DNA of 33,203 nucleotides from Candidatus Daviesbacteria bacterium RIFCSPHIGHO2_02_FULL_36_13 (GCA_001777015.1 MFCV01000020.1:1-33203); one strand, 5' to 3'. Numbered from the stretch's first letter, positions 7,896-17,397 are shown. Notes: generated from the letters alone by a model not told the origin. Translations and numbers: made by a program.

Positions 7896-9125
7896 ATGCC
7901 AAGTCAGTTTAAAAATAATCACTATGTTCCCGAATGGTACCAGAATAGATTTTTGCCTGCTTCCCAAACAAACAAGGAGCTCTACTATCTACATCTAAAG
8001 CCAGAAATATTTATTGATTCTAAAGGTATCGCCCACCCAACAAAAGGAGTTTTTAAACAGGGTTTTAGAAAATGTTTCGCTCAAGATGATTTATATACAC
8101 TTAAACTAGGACCTGTTGAATCTACTGAGATCGAACAAAAGTTTTTTGGGGATATTGATAGAAATGGCCAGAAAGCTGTTGAATTTTTTACTAACTTTAC
8201 TCATTCTTCGCCAGGTCATGCTCATTATGCTCCCATGGTGCTGTATATGAGCACTCAAAAACTCAGAACCCCTAAAGGACTGGATTGGTTAGCTACACAA
8301 GTTGATACTGGTGACTGGAATCAACTTCTAGCTTTTATGGTAAAACTCAGGAATCTCCATAGTGCAATTTGGACAGAGTGTATTTGGCAAATTACAGATG
8401 CTTCTCAATCTCCAACAAAATTTATAATTTCTGATCATCCAGTTACAGTATACAATCGCGTGTGTGGACCTCGCTCACAATATTGCAAAGAAGCAAATGA
8501 CCCAGATATTCGGCTCCATGCAACTCAAACCATATTTCCATTATCTATAGATAAATTGCTTATCTTAACTAACTTATCGTGGGTCAGGAATCCTTATCAG
8601 TCGGAAGTTAAATTTAGACCAAATCCAAACCCTTTTAGAAATTCTGTATTCAACTTTTTGGATATACAAATTGGACGTCAGTTAAGTGAACAGGAGGTAA
8701 GGGAAATTAACTTTATCATTAAAAGTAGGGCTTACAATTATATTGCGGCTGCAGAAGAAGATTGGTTGTTTCCAGAAAAATATGTATCAAAGTCAAATTG
8801 GAATAAGTATGGAGATGGGTATTTATTAATGCCTGATCCTAGAGGGGTAAATGCAGGTGGAGAACTTTATTGGGGTAATAATGATGGTACAACTGGTGGA
8901 ATAGATCCATATGGTCGACTACCTGGTGACCCAGATTTCAGTAAAGAAAGCGATGAAGGAATAGAATTTGCCACCCTGCATAAATTTAAAGGTGAGTTTG
9001 CTACTAAATTTGGGCCAGTAAGAAGAGGTTGGAATTTCGATATGGGAAGTTTTATTAAAAAAGACACCGATGAAATGTATAAATATCATTTAAGTCTATT
9101 CAAGAAGAAAAAATATCCACATTAA
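7896..9125 (+). CDS. DUF4238-family protein
   Basis: NNHYVPEWYQNRFL start, GFRKCFAQDDLYTL, TKFIISDHPVTVYN, HATQTIFPLSIDKLLILTN pattern. Confidence 0.75.
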   Translation: MPSQFKNNHYVPEWYQNRFLPASQTNKELYYLHLKPEIFIDSKGIAHPTKGVFKQGFRKCFAQDDLYTLKLGPVESTEIEQKFFGDIDRNGQKAVEFFTNFTHSSPGHAHYAPMVLYMSTQKLRTPKGLDWLATQVDTGDWNQLLAFMVKLRNLHSAIWTECIWQITDASQSPTKFIISDHPVTVYNRVCGPRSQYCKEANDPDIRLHATQTIFPLSIDKLLILTNLSWVRNPYQSEVKFRPNPNPFRNSVFNFLDIQIGRQLSEQEVREINFIIKSRAYNYIAAAEEDWLFPEKYVSKSNWNKYGDGYLLMPDPRGVNAGGELYWGNNDGTTGGIDPYGRLPGDPDFSKESDEGIEFATLHKFKGEFATKFGPVRRGWNFDMGSFIKKDTDEMYKYHLSLFKKKKYPH

Positions 9126-9742
9126 TTAGAGTTTCCCGAGCCTAAGAATGTCCTGGGATTTACAGGAATTCCAAATACCCTTACTTCAAAATGAAGATGG
9201 GGTCCTGTTGACCAACCTGTACTACCTTCTCTTCCTATAACTTGTTTTGTATCTTTTATTTCTTGCCCTTTAATAACAAATATTTTATCTAAATGGGCAT
9301 AGACAGTTGTAATATTATTTCCATGATCCATAATAATGTGCTTGCCATATCCCCAGAATATTTCACCGGCATAGATCACTTTTCCAGGTAACATAGGATT
9401 TATGGGATCTCCTACTTTCCCTTTGGCATTTGCTACATCTATTCCTGTATGGAAAATCTGATATCCACTGCTTTGTGCAAACTCCAAAGTGATAACTCCT
9501 GTGGTAGGCCAAGCAGCTTTAACTTCAATTGGGGTGGCTTCACCAGTTAAAGGATCATGTATTTCAACCTGTTGAGTGACTTCATTAACTGTTGCTAACT
9601 TATCAGAGATAATATCAACACCAATCTGGGTTAGAAGAATGACAGCAATTATGGGAACAAGAAGTGCCAGTCCAAATGCCAAAGCCACATATTTTAAGTC
9701 TTGTTTAAAGGAAAACAGTGTTAAAAATAATTTTGGGTTCAT
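9122..9742 (-). CDS. Membrane-anchored M23-family peptidoglycan peptidase
   Basis: N-terminal TM; HTGIDVANAKGKVGDPI...GYGKHIIMDHGNNITTVYAHLDKI...GWSTGPHLHFEVR. Confidence 0.92.
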   Translation of the reverse strand: MNPKLFLTLFSFKQDLKYVALAFGLALLVPIIAVILLTQIGVDIISDKLATVNEVTQQVEIHDPLTGEATPIEVKAAWPTTGVITLEFAQSSGYQIFHTGIDVANAKGKVGDPINPMLPGKVIYAGEIFWGYGKHIIMDHGNNITTVYAHLDKIFVIKGQEIKDTKQVIGREGSTGWSTGPHLHFEVRVFGIPVNPRTFLGSGNSN

Positions 9743-9822
9743 CTGCCTACGAGGCAGGTAGGGCTATTATAACCTATTTGAAGCTGTAGGTACTTTCTTC
9801 TTCCTACTGTTATAATCCAATT

Positions 9823-10524
9823 ATGGATGAACTTGTAATTAAAGCAGCTCAAAATAACGCTGATTGGTGTGATGTTGTGTGTAGAACTCATGGAGTACCA
9901 GGAGAATTTTTAGAAAATGTATGGATTAACCAACATGAAGTTCCTGCTTATTACCCAAACGCAGTAACAATTAAACCTTTATCTAATAATGATGTTACTG
10001 ATGCTCTAAAAAAGATCTCTTTGGAAGCGTATGCAATAAAAGATAGTTTTAATGAATTAAATGAAGATGAAATAGGATGCAAAATTTTATTTGAAGCTGA
10101 ATGGATTTCTTACTCTCAAGATGAATCAAAACGTAAAAGTACAATTGATAACTGGACTATCATAAAAAATGATGAGGAATTAAAAAATTGGGAAAGGGTT
10201 TGGAATAATGCTAACCCAACGGATAAAAAAATCTTTTTACCAAATATTTTATCTTCCGAAGGCGTATTTTTCCTAGCCAAATATAAAGATAATCAGATAG
10301 TCGCGGGAGGAATTGTAAATATCTCTCACGATGTTGTTGGCTTATCAAATGTATTTACTAAAGGATTAGTTAATAGCAACATATATTCCGAGTTGGTTTC
10401 TTTTATTAAAGAAAAAATATCTACAATACCTATTGTTGGGTATGAAAAAGATAAAGAACTAGAATTAGCACATGAGGCAGGTTTTAAAACAATTGGAAAA
10501 TTAAAAGTTTTATTAAAGATATAA
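9823..10524 (+). CDS. Hypothetical protein with GNAT-like C-terminal region
   Basis: WCDVVCRTHGVPGEFLENVWINQHEVPAYYPNAVTI; FFLAKYKDNQIVAGGIVNIS; leaderless TATAAT 9811-9816. Confidence 0.55.
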   Translation: MDELVIKAAQNNADWCDVVCRTHGVPGEFLENVWINQHEVPAYYPNAVTIKPLSNNDVTDALKKISLEAYAIKDSFNELNEDEIGCKILFEAEWISYSQDESKRKSTIDNWTIIKNDEELKNWERVWNNANPTDKKIFLPNILSSEGVFFLAKYKDNQIVAGGIVNISHDVVGLSNVFTKGLVNSNIYSELVSFIKEKISTIPIVGYEKDKELELAHEAGFKTIGKLKVLLKI

Positions 10525-10546
10525 ATTTTTAGGTTATAATTTAATT

Positions 10547-11026
10547 ATGGCTGAAGGATCAGGTATAGAAATTCATCAATATCAATCTAGTGATTTAGAA
10601 GGGGTTAAAAATTTAAATTCCAAAGCAATAGAAGAATTTGGAGATTCTTTCAGAAGACCTACTTTTCCAGACCTAGATCAGATTGAAAATACTTACTTAA
10701 ATAATAATGGAGATTTTTTAGTAGCTACTAATGAAGGCAAGGTTATTGGCATGGGGGCCTTAATGAAGGTTTCTGATGATAAGGCCGAAGTTAAAAGAAT
10801 GAGAGTATCTCCCGATTCACAAAGACAAGGGTTAGGTAAGGCAATCTTAGATAGGTTAGAACAAAGAGCAAAAGAATTAGGATATAAAACACTTGAGTTA
10901 GATACATCCATTAACCAACCAGCAGCACAAGAATTTTATATGAAAAATGGTTATGTTGAGGTTAGAAGAGAGGGTCCAGAACAAGGTTGGCCTGTGGATA
11001 CCATTTTCTACGAAAAATCTCTTTAA
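10547..11026 (+). CDS. GNAT-family N-acetyltransferase
   Basis: VIGMGALMKVSDDKAEVKRMRVSPDSQRQGLGKAILDRLEQRAKELGYKTLELDTSINQPAAQEFYMKNGYVEV. Confidence 0.92.
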   Translation: MAEGSGIEIHQYQSSDLEGVKNLNSKAIEEFGDSFRRPTFPDLDQIENTYLNNNGDFLVATNEGKVIGMGALMKVSDDKAEVKRMRVSPDSQRQGLGKAILDRLEQRAKELGYKTLELDTSINQPAAQEFYMKNGYVEVRREGPEQGWPVDTIFYEKSL

Positions 11027-12864
11027 TTTAGAACTATTCTTTCTGCTGGATTTGTAGTTATAAGTGGGTGTTCTTTAGATGAAGCCACAACTTTTAAAGC
11101 TACATGGTTTTGGTCTGCAATTATTAGAGCTTCACCTTTATCACAGGTTAATAAAAACTTCTGCTCATATTCTGAGAGATTAAATTCTTCAGCTACTTTT
11201 TTAATAGTGGTGGTATCTTGCCTCATTAAAATTCTAAGTGAGGCTTGGGAAGCTATGGCTTTGCCATGTTCACTACTTAGAAAATCACTGGCTTGTTGGG
11301 ATATAACTGAAACTCCCAAGTAATATTTTCTAGCTCTTCTTGTTAGTCCTGATACAAAATTAGCTGTTTCTTCATGTTTTAGAAGCATCCACCCCTCATC
11401 AATAACTAAAAGTCTTTTGACCGGATCTTTTTTAACCTGGTTATAAACAAATGAGGCTACTGTAAACATCATTATCTGTCTTAGGCTTTCAGTTAAATCT
11501 TTAATATCAAAGACAACTAATCTATTATTTAGTTCAATATTGGTCTTGGAATCAAATACTCCTGATAATGATCCTCTGATGTATTTAGAAAACCTTGTAC
11601 ATAGCTTTTTCTGGCCCATTTGTCTTAAAGTCTTATATAGATCCTTTAGGATTGGATAATCTCTCATCTTTCTTGGCCTTCCTCTTTTTACTTTCTTCTT
11701 TCTCTTATTCTTCTTGGTAATTTCTTCTTCGGTTTCTTCCTTCAATGAATGGTGAAAATGTTTATATGTTTGGATGATAGCTTTATCAACCACTGCTTTC
11801 TCCTCTGGGTTTAATCCATCTGCCATTAAAGAAATTAATTGTGTTAAATCCTGGATATGTTCAGCTAAAGAGCCTTCTTCAGAAGAAGACAGGGAAAAAT
11901 CAAATGGGTTGATTTTCTCTTTGGATCTAACTGATAGCTTAATATAGGTTCCACCAACTGATTCAGCCAGTTTTTTATATTCTCTCTCAGGATCAATCAC
12001 TATTACTTTTGTGCCTTGCATAAGATGTCTTAATATCTCTACTTTTGCTGTAAACGACTTACCTGATCCTGACTGAGCGAAAATAATTGAGTTTGAATTA
12101 TTAAGAGAAAATCTGTCTATCATTACCAGGGAATTATTAGATTTATTGATTCCATATAATATTCCTGATTCCTGAACCAGTTCTGATGAGGTAAAAGGAA
12201 AAGTTAGAGCTGTAGATGATGAATCTAAATTCCTTTTTTGATTAAGCAGATTTTCAGCTCTGGGCAGAACAGATTGTAATCCTTCAAGCTGTTGGAACGA
12301 AGCAGTCTTGGTATAAAATAGCCTGGTAGATAAAGTAGTTTCTAAAAGGGTAGTGATCTTATTTAGTTCTATCAAAGAATCAGCGGATAGACTAATAATA
12401 ATTGATATTTGAAATAGCTTCTCTTGCCCTCTCTGGATTTTATTTTTAAGTTCTATAGCACTCTCAAGAGGATCAAGGATTTCAGAACCTATTAGTTTCC
12501 CTGATTGCTGCATGGCTCTTTTGGTTGATTCCAGCTCTGTTATTTTTCTATTTAGCTTAGGTAAAGCCAGTCTTGGATCAGTCTGTTCAATGTGGTAGGA
12601 AATATCTGCATTATGGTTAAAATTAATAAGGTGTGCTAACCAGCCAGTTGAAGCTATATATGGGTATCCGGAGATAAAAAGTGTTCGTATATACTTATTA
12701 CCCATAATTAAGTAATTAGCTTGTTCTTGTAATCCAGAGTATGAAATGAGATCAATTTGATCTTGAGAAGCATAATTAAACTTCACCATCCTTTGCTTAT
12801 CTTTTTTAGTCTTTCTTTTATTTTGATATTCTTTCCAAAGATTAATTAACATAGGCTCCTTCAA
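11023..12864 (-). CDS. VirB4-like T4SS ATPase
   Basis: Walker A FAQSGSGKSFTAKVEILRHL, Walker B RLLVIDEGWMLL, RRARKYYLGVSVISQQASDFL. Confidence 0.9.
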   Translation of the reverse strand: MKEPMLINLWKEYQNKRKTKKDKQRMVKFNYASQDQIDLISYSGLQEQANYLIMGNKYIRTLFISGYPYIASTGWLAHLINFNHNADISYHIEQTDPRLALPKLNRKITELESTKRAMQQSGKLIGSEILDPLESAIELKNKIQRGQEKLFQISIIISLSADSLIELNKITTLLETTLSTRLFYTKTASFQQLEGLQSVLPRAENLLNQKRNLDSSSTALTFPFTSSELVQESGILYGINKSNNSLVMIDRFSLNNSNSIIFAQSGSGKSFTAKVEILRHLMQGTKVIVIDPEREYKKLAESVGGTYIKLSVRSKEKINPFDFSLSSSEEGSLAEHIQDLTQLISLMADGLNPEEKAVVDKAIIQTYKHFHHSLKEETEEEITKKNKRKKKVKRGRPRKMRDYPILKDLYKTLRQMGQKKLCTRFSKYIRGSLSGVFDSKTNIELNNRLVVFDIKDLTESLRQIMMFTVASFVYNQVKKDPVKRLLVIDEGWMLLKHEETANFVSGLTRRARKYYLGVSVISQQASDFLSSEHGKAIASQASLRILMRQDTTTIKKVAEEFNLSEYEQKFLLTCDKGEALIIADQNHVALKVVASSKEHPLITTNPAERIVLN

Positions 12865-13483
12865 AAAGTGGTTTTAGATTTTCTGCTTTTAATGGTTGGG
12901 ATTTAATCTGGTCTGGATTATAGAAAGTATAAAATAATTCTAAAACTTCCAAAGAATCTAGAACTCTGGTTTTCATGCCTAGTTTTTCTAAACCCTTAAC
13001 AATAATATCTTGCCTAAGCTGTATCTGTTCTTTAATCAGTTCAAAGTCACTCTTTTTATCTAATACATCATAGGGAATAATTACATAAAACTTTCTTGAA
13101 AGGATTTTGTTACCTGAAACTAAATCAGATATAAATTCACAATAGTTTTGGATCTGATCCTTATAAACTTGGCTTTCTTCGTTCTCCTGCTTTTTGGTAA
13201 AGTCTTCCAAATACTTATCAATATCAACTTCCCTTACTCTGATAAGTATTTGAATATTGGCAGGAAGAGAATTTAGGAAGTTTTGAAAGTTATCTATAAT
13301 CTGATCTTTTTCTTCTTCTGATCTAAGTTCAAAATTAACAGCTGATGTTTCAATAATACTTCTGTACCTATTGCCGGGCAGTATCAGAATTCCCTCTTTT
13401 ACCTCCTTAATCCTAATCTGTTTTCTGGATGATGATTTTTTACCTCCGTTGGAAGAGTTAGTTTTTGACCGGCCAAATAGCAT
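12842..13483 (-). CDS. VirB4/TraC N-terminal-like domain encoded as a separate cistron
   Basis: LPGNRYRSIIETSAVNFELRSEEEKDQIIDNFQNFLNSLPANIQILIRVREVDIDKYL; overlaps start of the VirB4 ATPase ORF. Confidence 0.75.
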   Translation of the reverse strand: MLFGRSKTNSSNGGKKSSSRKQIRIKEVKEGILILPGNRYRSIIETSAVNFELRSEEEKDQIIDNFQNFLNSLPANIQILIRVREVDIDKYLEDFTKKQENEESQVYKDQIQNYCEFISDLVSGNKILSRKFYVIIPYDVLDKKSDFELIKEQIQLRQDIIVKGLEKLGMKTRVLDSLEVLELFYTFYNPDQIKSQPLKAENLKPLFEGAYVN

Positions 13484-13970
13484 CTACTGTACCTCCTTTG
13501 CCAAATTTTAAGTCTAATTTGCCTCTATGCAGTGCCAAAATCTTTTCCAGTTGTCCAAAGTCGGAAATTACACCATCAGCAGTTTTAGCCTTTATAGTAG
13601 CCTTCTCTTCTTGGATAGTTTTTTTCTTAATAAGTTGTATTTCAGGAAGATAAACTATGTCCCTAAGATACGAATCATTTTTATCAAAGACATATAATTT
13701 TGGTCTTATAAAATATCCAGATAAAAGTAAAATCCAGTTTAATAACACCCTGCCCTTTATTCTAAAAGAGAGGGTAAAACAGGAAAGAGTTGTAAATGTA
13801 ATCAGAGGAATTTTATAAAGGTTAAATTGTAGCTTTTCAGGTAAAACTGCAAAGATGGCTACCCCAATAAATAGAGCTGAGGCAATCAGAACAATTTGGG
13901 TCATGTTTAAATTAGCCACAATCTTATCCTCAACTGTGGTGATTTGTGCCGGAACTATAGTAGTCCTCAT
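13458..13970 (-). CDS. PrgI-family membrane protein (T4SS)
   Basis: TTVEDKIVANLNMTQIVLIASALFIGVAIFAVLP... two TM segments; position directly upstream of VirB4 genes. Confidence 0.75.
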   Translation of the reverse strand: MRTTIVPAQITTVEDKIVANLNMTQIVLIASALFIGVAIFAVLPEKLQFNLYKIPLITFTTLSCFTLSFRIKGRVLLNWILLLSGYFIRPKLYVFDKNDSYLRDIVYLPEIQLIKKKTIQEEKATIKAKTADGVISDFGQLEKILALHRGKLDLKFGKGGTVDAIWPVKN

Positions 13971-15271
13971 GCAGCCACCATCTTTCTACCTGCTTGTGTT
14001 TCTTTATCAGGAGAAGCCAGTTTCTTTTTCATGCTAGCTTCTCTGGATGAAGCAGATATGACATTCATAATCTGTCCTCCCACTTTTCTAATAACCATCT
14101 TGCCAGTGTTGTAGAAGATAAATTGCATCATAATTGATGAAGTTTTTAAAAGTGTTGTTAAAAGTCCAATTCCTATAAGGATTGATATTAAAGAATTAGT
14201 ACCGGTCTGCCCTGGAATTGTTAAGAAAGCTGAAGCCAGCTGAATAATAACTATGTGAACAAAGACAGAAAAAATAGCTACCAGATAGCTTTTAAATGCT
14301 ACCTCAGCAGTATCAGCAAACTTAGGAATTGCCCAAAGAAGGCAAATTAAAGGAGCAAGTACAGCTCCTAAAGCAATAGTGATAAGCCTGGTTATATAAA
14401 AAAGCAAAAGCACTATGGATAAGATTACAAATAGGATTATAAAAATTAAAGTTATTAAGGCCATACCTCCCAGACCAATACTAGCTGGATCAATAGCAGT
14501 ATTAATAATCCAGGCATTTTCTAACCCTCCTGTTACATTAAGGAGTGCTTTAACTAGAGTATTACAAAGCAAGACTAACCAATCTGCCAAAAAGATTGAC
14601 ATATTAGCTCCTAAAAAGGCAAGACCGATTCTGGGAAGGAGATGCTTAAACTCAATCTCTTCAAATCCAAAAGTAGTGGCAGACATAAAATGAAATCCCA
14701 AAGCCACAATGACAAAAAGGAATAAAGAATCAGCAATGGCTAAGATAATTGCCCAGTATTGAAAGATGACAGAGTTGGAAAGGATAGAAGGAGTGGTAGT
14801 TAAAAAGGTGATGATGGCATCAGTTAAAGGTTTAACAGCAGACTGGGATATATTTTGTAGAAAGCCTGCAACAGCATCAAGTAAAACTTGAGTTAAACCA
14901 TCTGACGGTTCAGCAGGTTCAATATTTGTTAGCTGAATCTGGGTTTGGGTAGTAGATGAGGTAGGAGTATTAAAGGCGTTTTGAAGTAAAGATGAAATAA
15001 CAGCAGCTCCGATAACTAAAGCCAAACCAATTAAGGCATTTCTGATAGTCAGTTTTGCATGATCTAGGGAATCAGGATTATTAGCTGAAGTGATATACCC
15101 ATAACCGCCTTTAACTAAAAAGAAAGTAGCAGCTAGTGTGGCAAAGACTAAAAGGGTATTTAAAGTTTGATTGGTAAAATTATTTACATCTGAATTGGTG
15201 GTAGCTGCAAAAACTGCGGAAGGAAAAAAGAAGGTTATAGAAATTAAAAATAAAGAAGCAATGAACTTCAT
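13967..15271 (-). CDS. VirB6/TrbL-like polytopic protein with an N-terminal pilin-like segment
   Basis: Signal-peptide start MKFIASLFLISITFFFPSAVFAATT; many TM helices; N-terminus aligns with adjacent VirB2-like pilin. Confidence 0.78.
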   Translation of the reverse strand: MKFIASLFLISITFFFPSAVFAATTNSDVNNFTNQTLNTLLVFATLAATFFLVKGGYGYITSANNPDSLDHAKLTIRNALIGLALVIGAAVISSLLQNAFNTPTSSTTQTQIQLTNIEPAEPSDGLTQVLLDAVAGFLQNISQSAVKPLTDAIITFLTTTPSILSNSVIFQYWAIILAIADSLFLFVIVALGFHFMSATTFGFEEIEFKHLLPRIGLAFLGANMSIFLADWLVLLCNTLVKALLNVTGGLENAWIINTAIDPASIGLGGMALITLIFIILFVILSIVLLLFYITRLITIALGAVLAPLICLLWAIPKFADTAEVAFKSYLVAIFSVFVHIVIIQLASAFLTIPGQTGTNSLISILIGIGLLTTLLKTSSIMMQFIFYNTGKMVIRKVGGQIMNVISASSREASMKKKLASPDKETQAGRKMVAA

Positions 15272-15314
15272 ATTTAGATAGACAGACTGGCAGAAAAACT
15301 TAGGCAGGAGAAAA

Positions 15315-15641
15315 TCAGCCACCAAAAGCAGTTTTGGCAGCAGATGAGACAATCTGCATAATGACGTAAGCTGCGATAACAATAACCAGACCAATCAAAG
15401 AGTTAGCTATAGTCCTTTTAGCTCCATCAAGATGTTCTGGATTATCATTTGCACCCATATACTTAAATCCTCCATATACTAAAAATCCAGCTGCAACAGA
15501 GCCAGCAAGAAATGTTAAGTAACTTACTATAGTTTTAATAAAGGATTCAACTTTACCTATATCAGCACTTTGTGCAAATACCGGAGAGGCAAATATTAAT
15601 GCGGTCAGTAATAATGAAGATGTAAAGATTACTTTTTTCAT
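15315..15641 (-). CDS. VirB2/TrbC-like T4SS pilin
   Basis: Signal peptide plus two TMs, GGFKYMGANDNPEHLDGAKRTIANSLIGLVIVIAAYVI; SD GGAGGTGAGGT before ATG. Confidence 0.85.
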   Translation of the reverse strand: MKKVIFTSSLLLTALIFASPVFAQSADIGKVESFIKTIVSYLTFLAGSVAAGFLVYGGFKYMGANDNPEHLDGAKRTIANSLIGLVIVIAAYVIMQIVSSAAKTAFGG

Positions 15642-15715
15642 ACCTCACCTCCAATCTTTTTAGGCAGAGGCAGAAAATCTTAAGCAGTAAATTTAAGATT
15701 TAGCAGTGTAGCGCG

Positions 15716-15744
15716 AATATAATCCTTCCAAAGAAAAATGTCAA
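15716..15744 (-). promoter_or_regulatory. Sigma70-type promoter for the T4SS operon
   Basis: Minus strand TTGACA(15744-15739)-17 nt-TATATT(15721-15716). Confidence 0.75.
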
Positions 15745-15793
15745 GGCTTGGTACACAAGTGTCATCTTCACGCACTTAACAAATAAGACAATG

Positions 15794-15823
15794 TTGACAA
15801 ATCCAGTTTAGACTACATATACT
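15794..15823 (+). promoter_or_regulatory. Sigma70-type promoter for leaderless ORF at 15833
   Basis: TTGACA 15794-15799, 18-nt spacer, TATACT 15818-15823; ATG at 15833. Confidence 0.72.
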
Positions 15824-15832
15824 AAGCTCAGT

Positions 15833-16431
15833 ATGTCTGAACCAGTAGATAGTTCTAAAAACGAAGCGCCGAGAGAGAGAGAGAGAGAGAGAGTAACGAG
15901 GACAAGAGAAAAAGAGTCTGGGAACCCACTGTTAGAGCTCATCAAGAAGGTTTAGACCTTACCCCTGAACAACAGAGAGCAATAGAACTACGAACTACAA
16001 GTCTTTCATTTGTGAACGCCTTAAATCAGCTTGTTGAAGACCCTGATATTAAAGAGGATGCAGCAAAAGAGGCAGAAGTAACAGCACAGTATTGGCAGGC
16101 ATTGCTTAAGTTACAAGACTTAGGTATTGAAGAAAATATGCATGTTGGTAAACCACAAGAATTCTTTGATGATCCTAAAAATGTTGCAGAATATGTAGCT
16201 GGACAATTAATTGGAATTGAAGGAGATAAAATTCCTAATGTCAGACAAGCCTTGTATCAAGTCAAAGAACATTCAGAAGACCCACTCAAAATAACTGAAG
16301 AAACTAGTATGTATACAATACCTACTGAAAATATATCTCCAACATTAAAAAATTGGATGGTACTCCGAAGTATGGTTAATATAGCTCATATGTTTCTTGC
16401 TTCAGATTTAGATAGGCCTTCTAAAACTTAA
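15833..16431 (+). pseudogene. Hypothetical gene with frame interrupted at a (GA)11 tract (phase-variable gene, pseudogene or sequencing indel)
   Basis: ATG frame MSEPVDSSKNEAPRERERER goes out of frame (stop 15953-15955); removing one GA unit joins it to the downstream ORF SNEDKRKRVWEPTVRAHQEGLDLTPEQQRAIELRTTSLSFVNALNQ... Confidence 0.7.
15871..15892 (+). repeat. (GA)11 dinucleotide microsatellite
   Basis: gagagagagagagagagagaga read directly. Confidence 0.97.
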
Positions 16432-16456
16432 TTCTCCTCTCTTATTAAGAGAACAT

Positions 16457-16485
16457 TTTTACCTTCCTTCGGAAGGTCGTTATTT
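16457..16485. terminator. Hairpin ACCTTCC-TTC-GGAAGGT, candidate terminator; copy 1 of an identical 29-bp repeat
   Basis: ttttaccttccttcggaaggtcgttattt downstream of the ORF ending 16431. Confidence 0.6.
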
Positions 16486-16510
16486 TTCAAAACTTTGTTA
16501 TACTCTTGTT

Positions 16511-17395
16511 ATGAATTTAAACGAATTTAGTAAAAATAAAAATGAGGTCTTAAAAGTTATGTTTAAAGCTAGCGAAATGGCTTGGCAAAAAGCGATTAAG
16601 CCTAGAATGAAAAAAATCCGAGAGGATTCTGTTGATAAAAGTTCTATAAAAGGCGGGGGGACAGACTTTTTCACTGAGGCTGATACAGAAAGTGAAAGAG
16701 TAGTTAAAGAAGAATTAATTAAAAGATTTGGTAAGGATGTTTTTAGAATATTCGGAGAAGAAGAAAATGGTTATATAGGGAATTTAGAATCAGATATAAC
16801 AATCCGTATAGACCCAATTGATGGCACAGAAGCATTTAAATTTGGGAAGCCCAACTGGAGTATTCTGATTGGAGTATATAGTGGTAGGGATGATCAAGAG
16901 AAACAATTGTTAGCTACAATCTATTATCCTGAATATTACAACGAAATGCTCTACTTCCTTGAAGGCAGCGGTATATTTCTCCAAAATATGTCAACTGGAG
17001 AAAAACAGGAAATAACTAACATAGAGGATCAGGATAGTTTAGAAAATATTATTGTGGCATATTGGAAAAATTCAAATCTTCAAAAAAGAGGTAGGATAGA
17101 TGAGATCTTAGATGAATTAGAAAAAAATGGGGCAAGAGTCAGGAGTATCTCGCCTACTGAAGTTAAAGAAGCTCTTATAACCCATGGTAAAAGAGCCATG
17201 ATTATGGATGGTGATTATAATCAAGTCGACTTTATTTCATATTCACTACTAATAAAACTTGGCTATAAGGTTTATGACTGGAATGGATCTGAATATAATA
17301 TAAATGATCCAGGCTTAACTGATAAAAAACTTGTAATTATTCCTCCAGGAAAAGCAGGTAAGCAAATATTAGAGATTGTTAATCAAAATAAATAA
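16511..17395 (+). CDS. Inositol monophosphatase / 3'(2'),5'-bisphosphate nucleotidase (CysQ-like) family protein
   Basis: DFFTEADTESERVV, IFGEEENG, IRIDPIDGTEAFKFG, MDGDYNQVDFISYSLLIKLGYKVYDWNG. Confidence 0.8.
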   Translation: MNLNEFSKNKNEVLKVMFKASEMAWQKAIKPRMKKIREDSVDKSSIKGGGTDFFTEADTESERVVKEELIKRFGKDVFRIFGEEENGYIGNLESDITIRIDPIDGTEAFKFGKPNWSILIGVYSGRDDQEKQLLATIYYPEYYNEMLYFLEGSGIFLQNMSTGEKQEITNIEDQDSLENIIVAYWKNSNLQKRGRIDEILDELEKNGARVRSISPTEVKEALITHGKRAMIMDGDYNQVDFISYSLLIKLGYKVYDWNGSEYNINDPGLTDKKLVIIPPGKAGKQILEIVNQNK

Positions 17396-17397
17396 AG

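Noticed and set aside
9743-9757. CTGCCT-ACG-AGGCAG hairpin
   Set aside because: Lies right at the M23 start; could be a leader hairpin, but too short and isolated to support a claim
13465-14693. + strand ORFs 13465..13653, 13855..14037 and 14415..14693
   Set aside because: Shadow frames of the T4SS genes
15272-15394. Upstream extension of the VirB6-like ORF to 15394
   Set aside because: MKFIASLFLISITFFFPSAVFA at 15271 is a clear signal peptide; the extension overlaps the pilin gene and lacks sense
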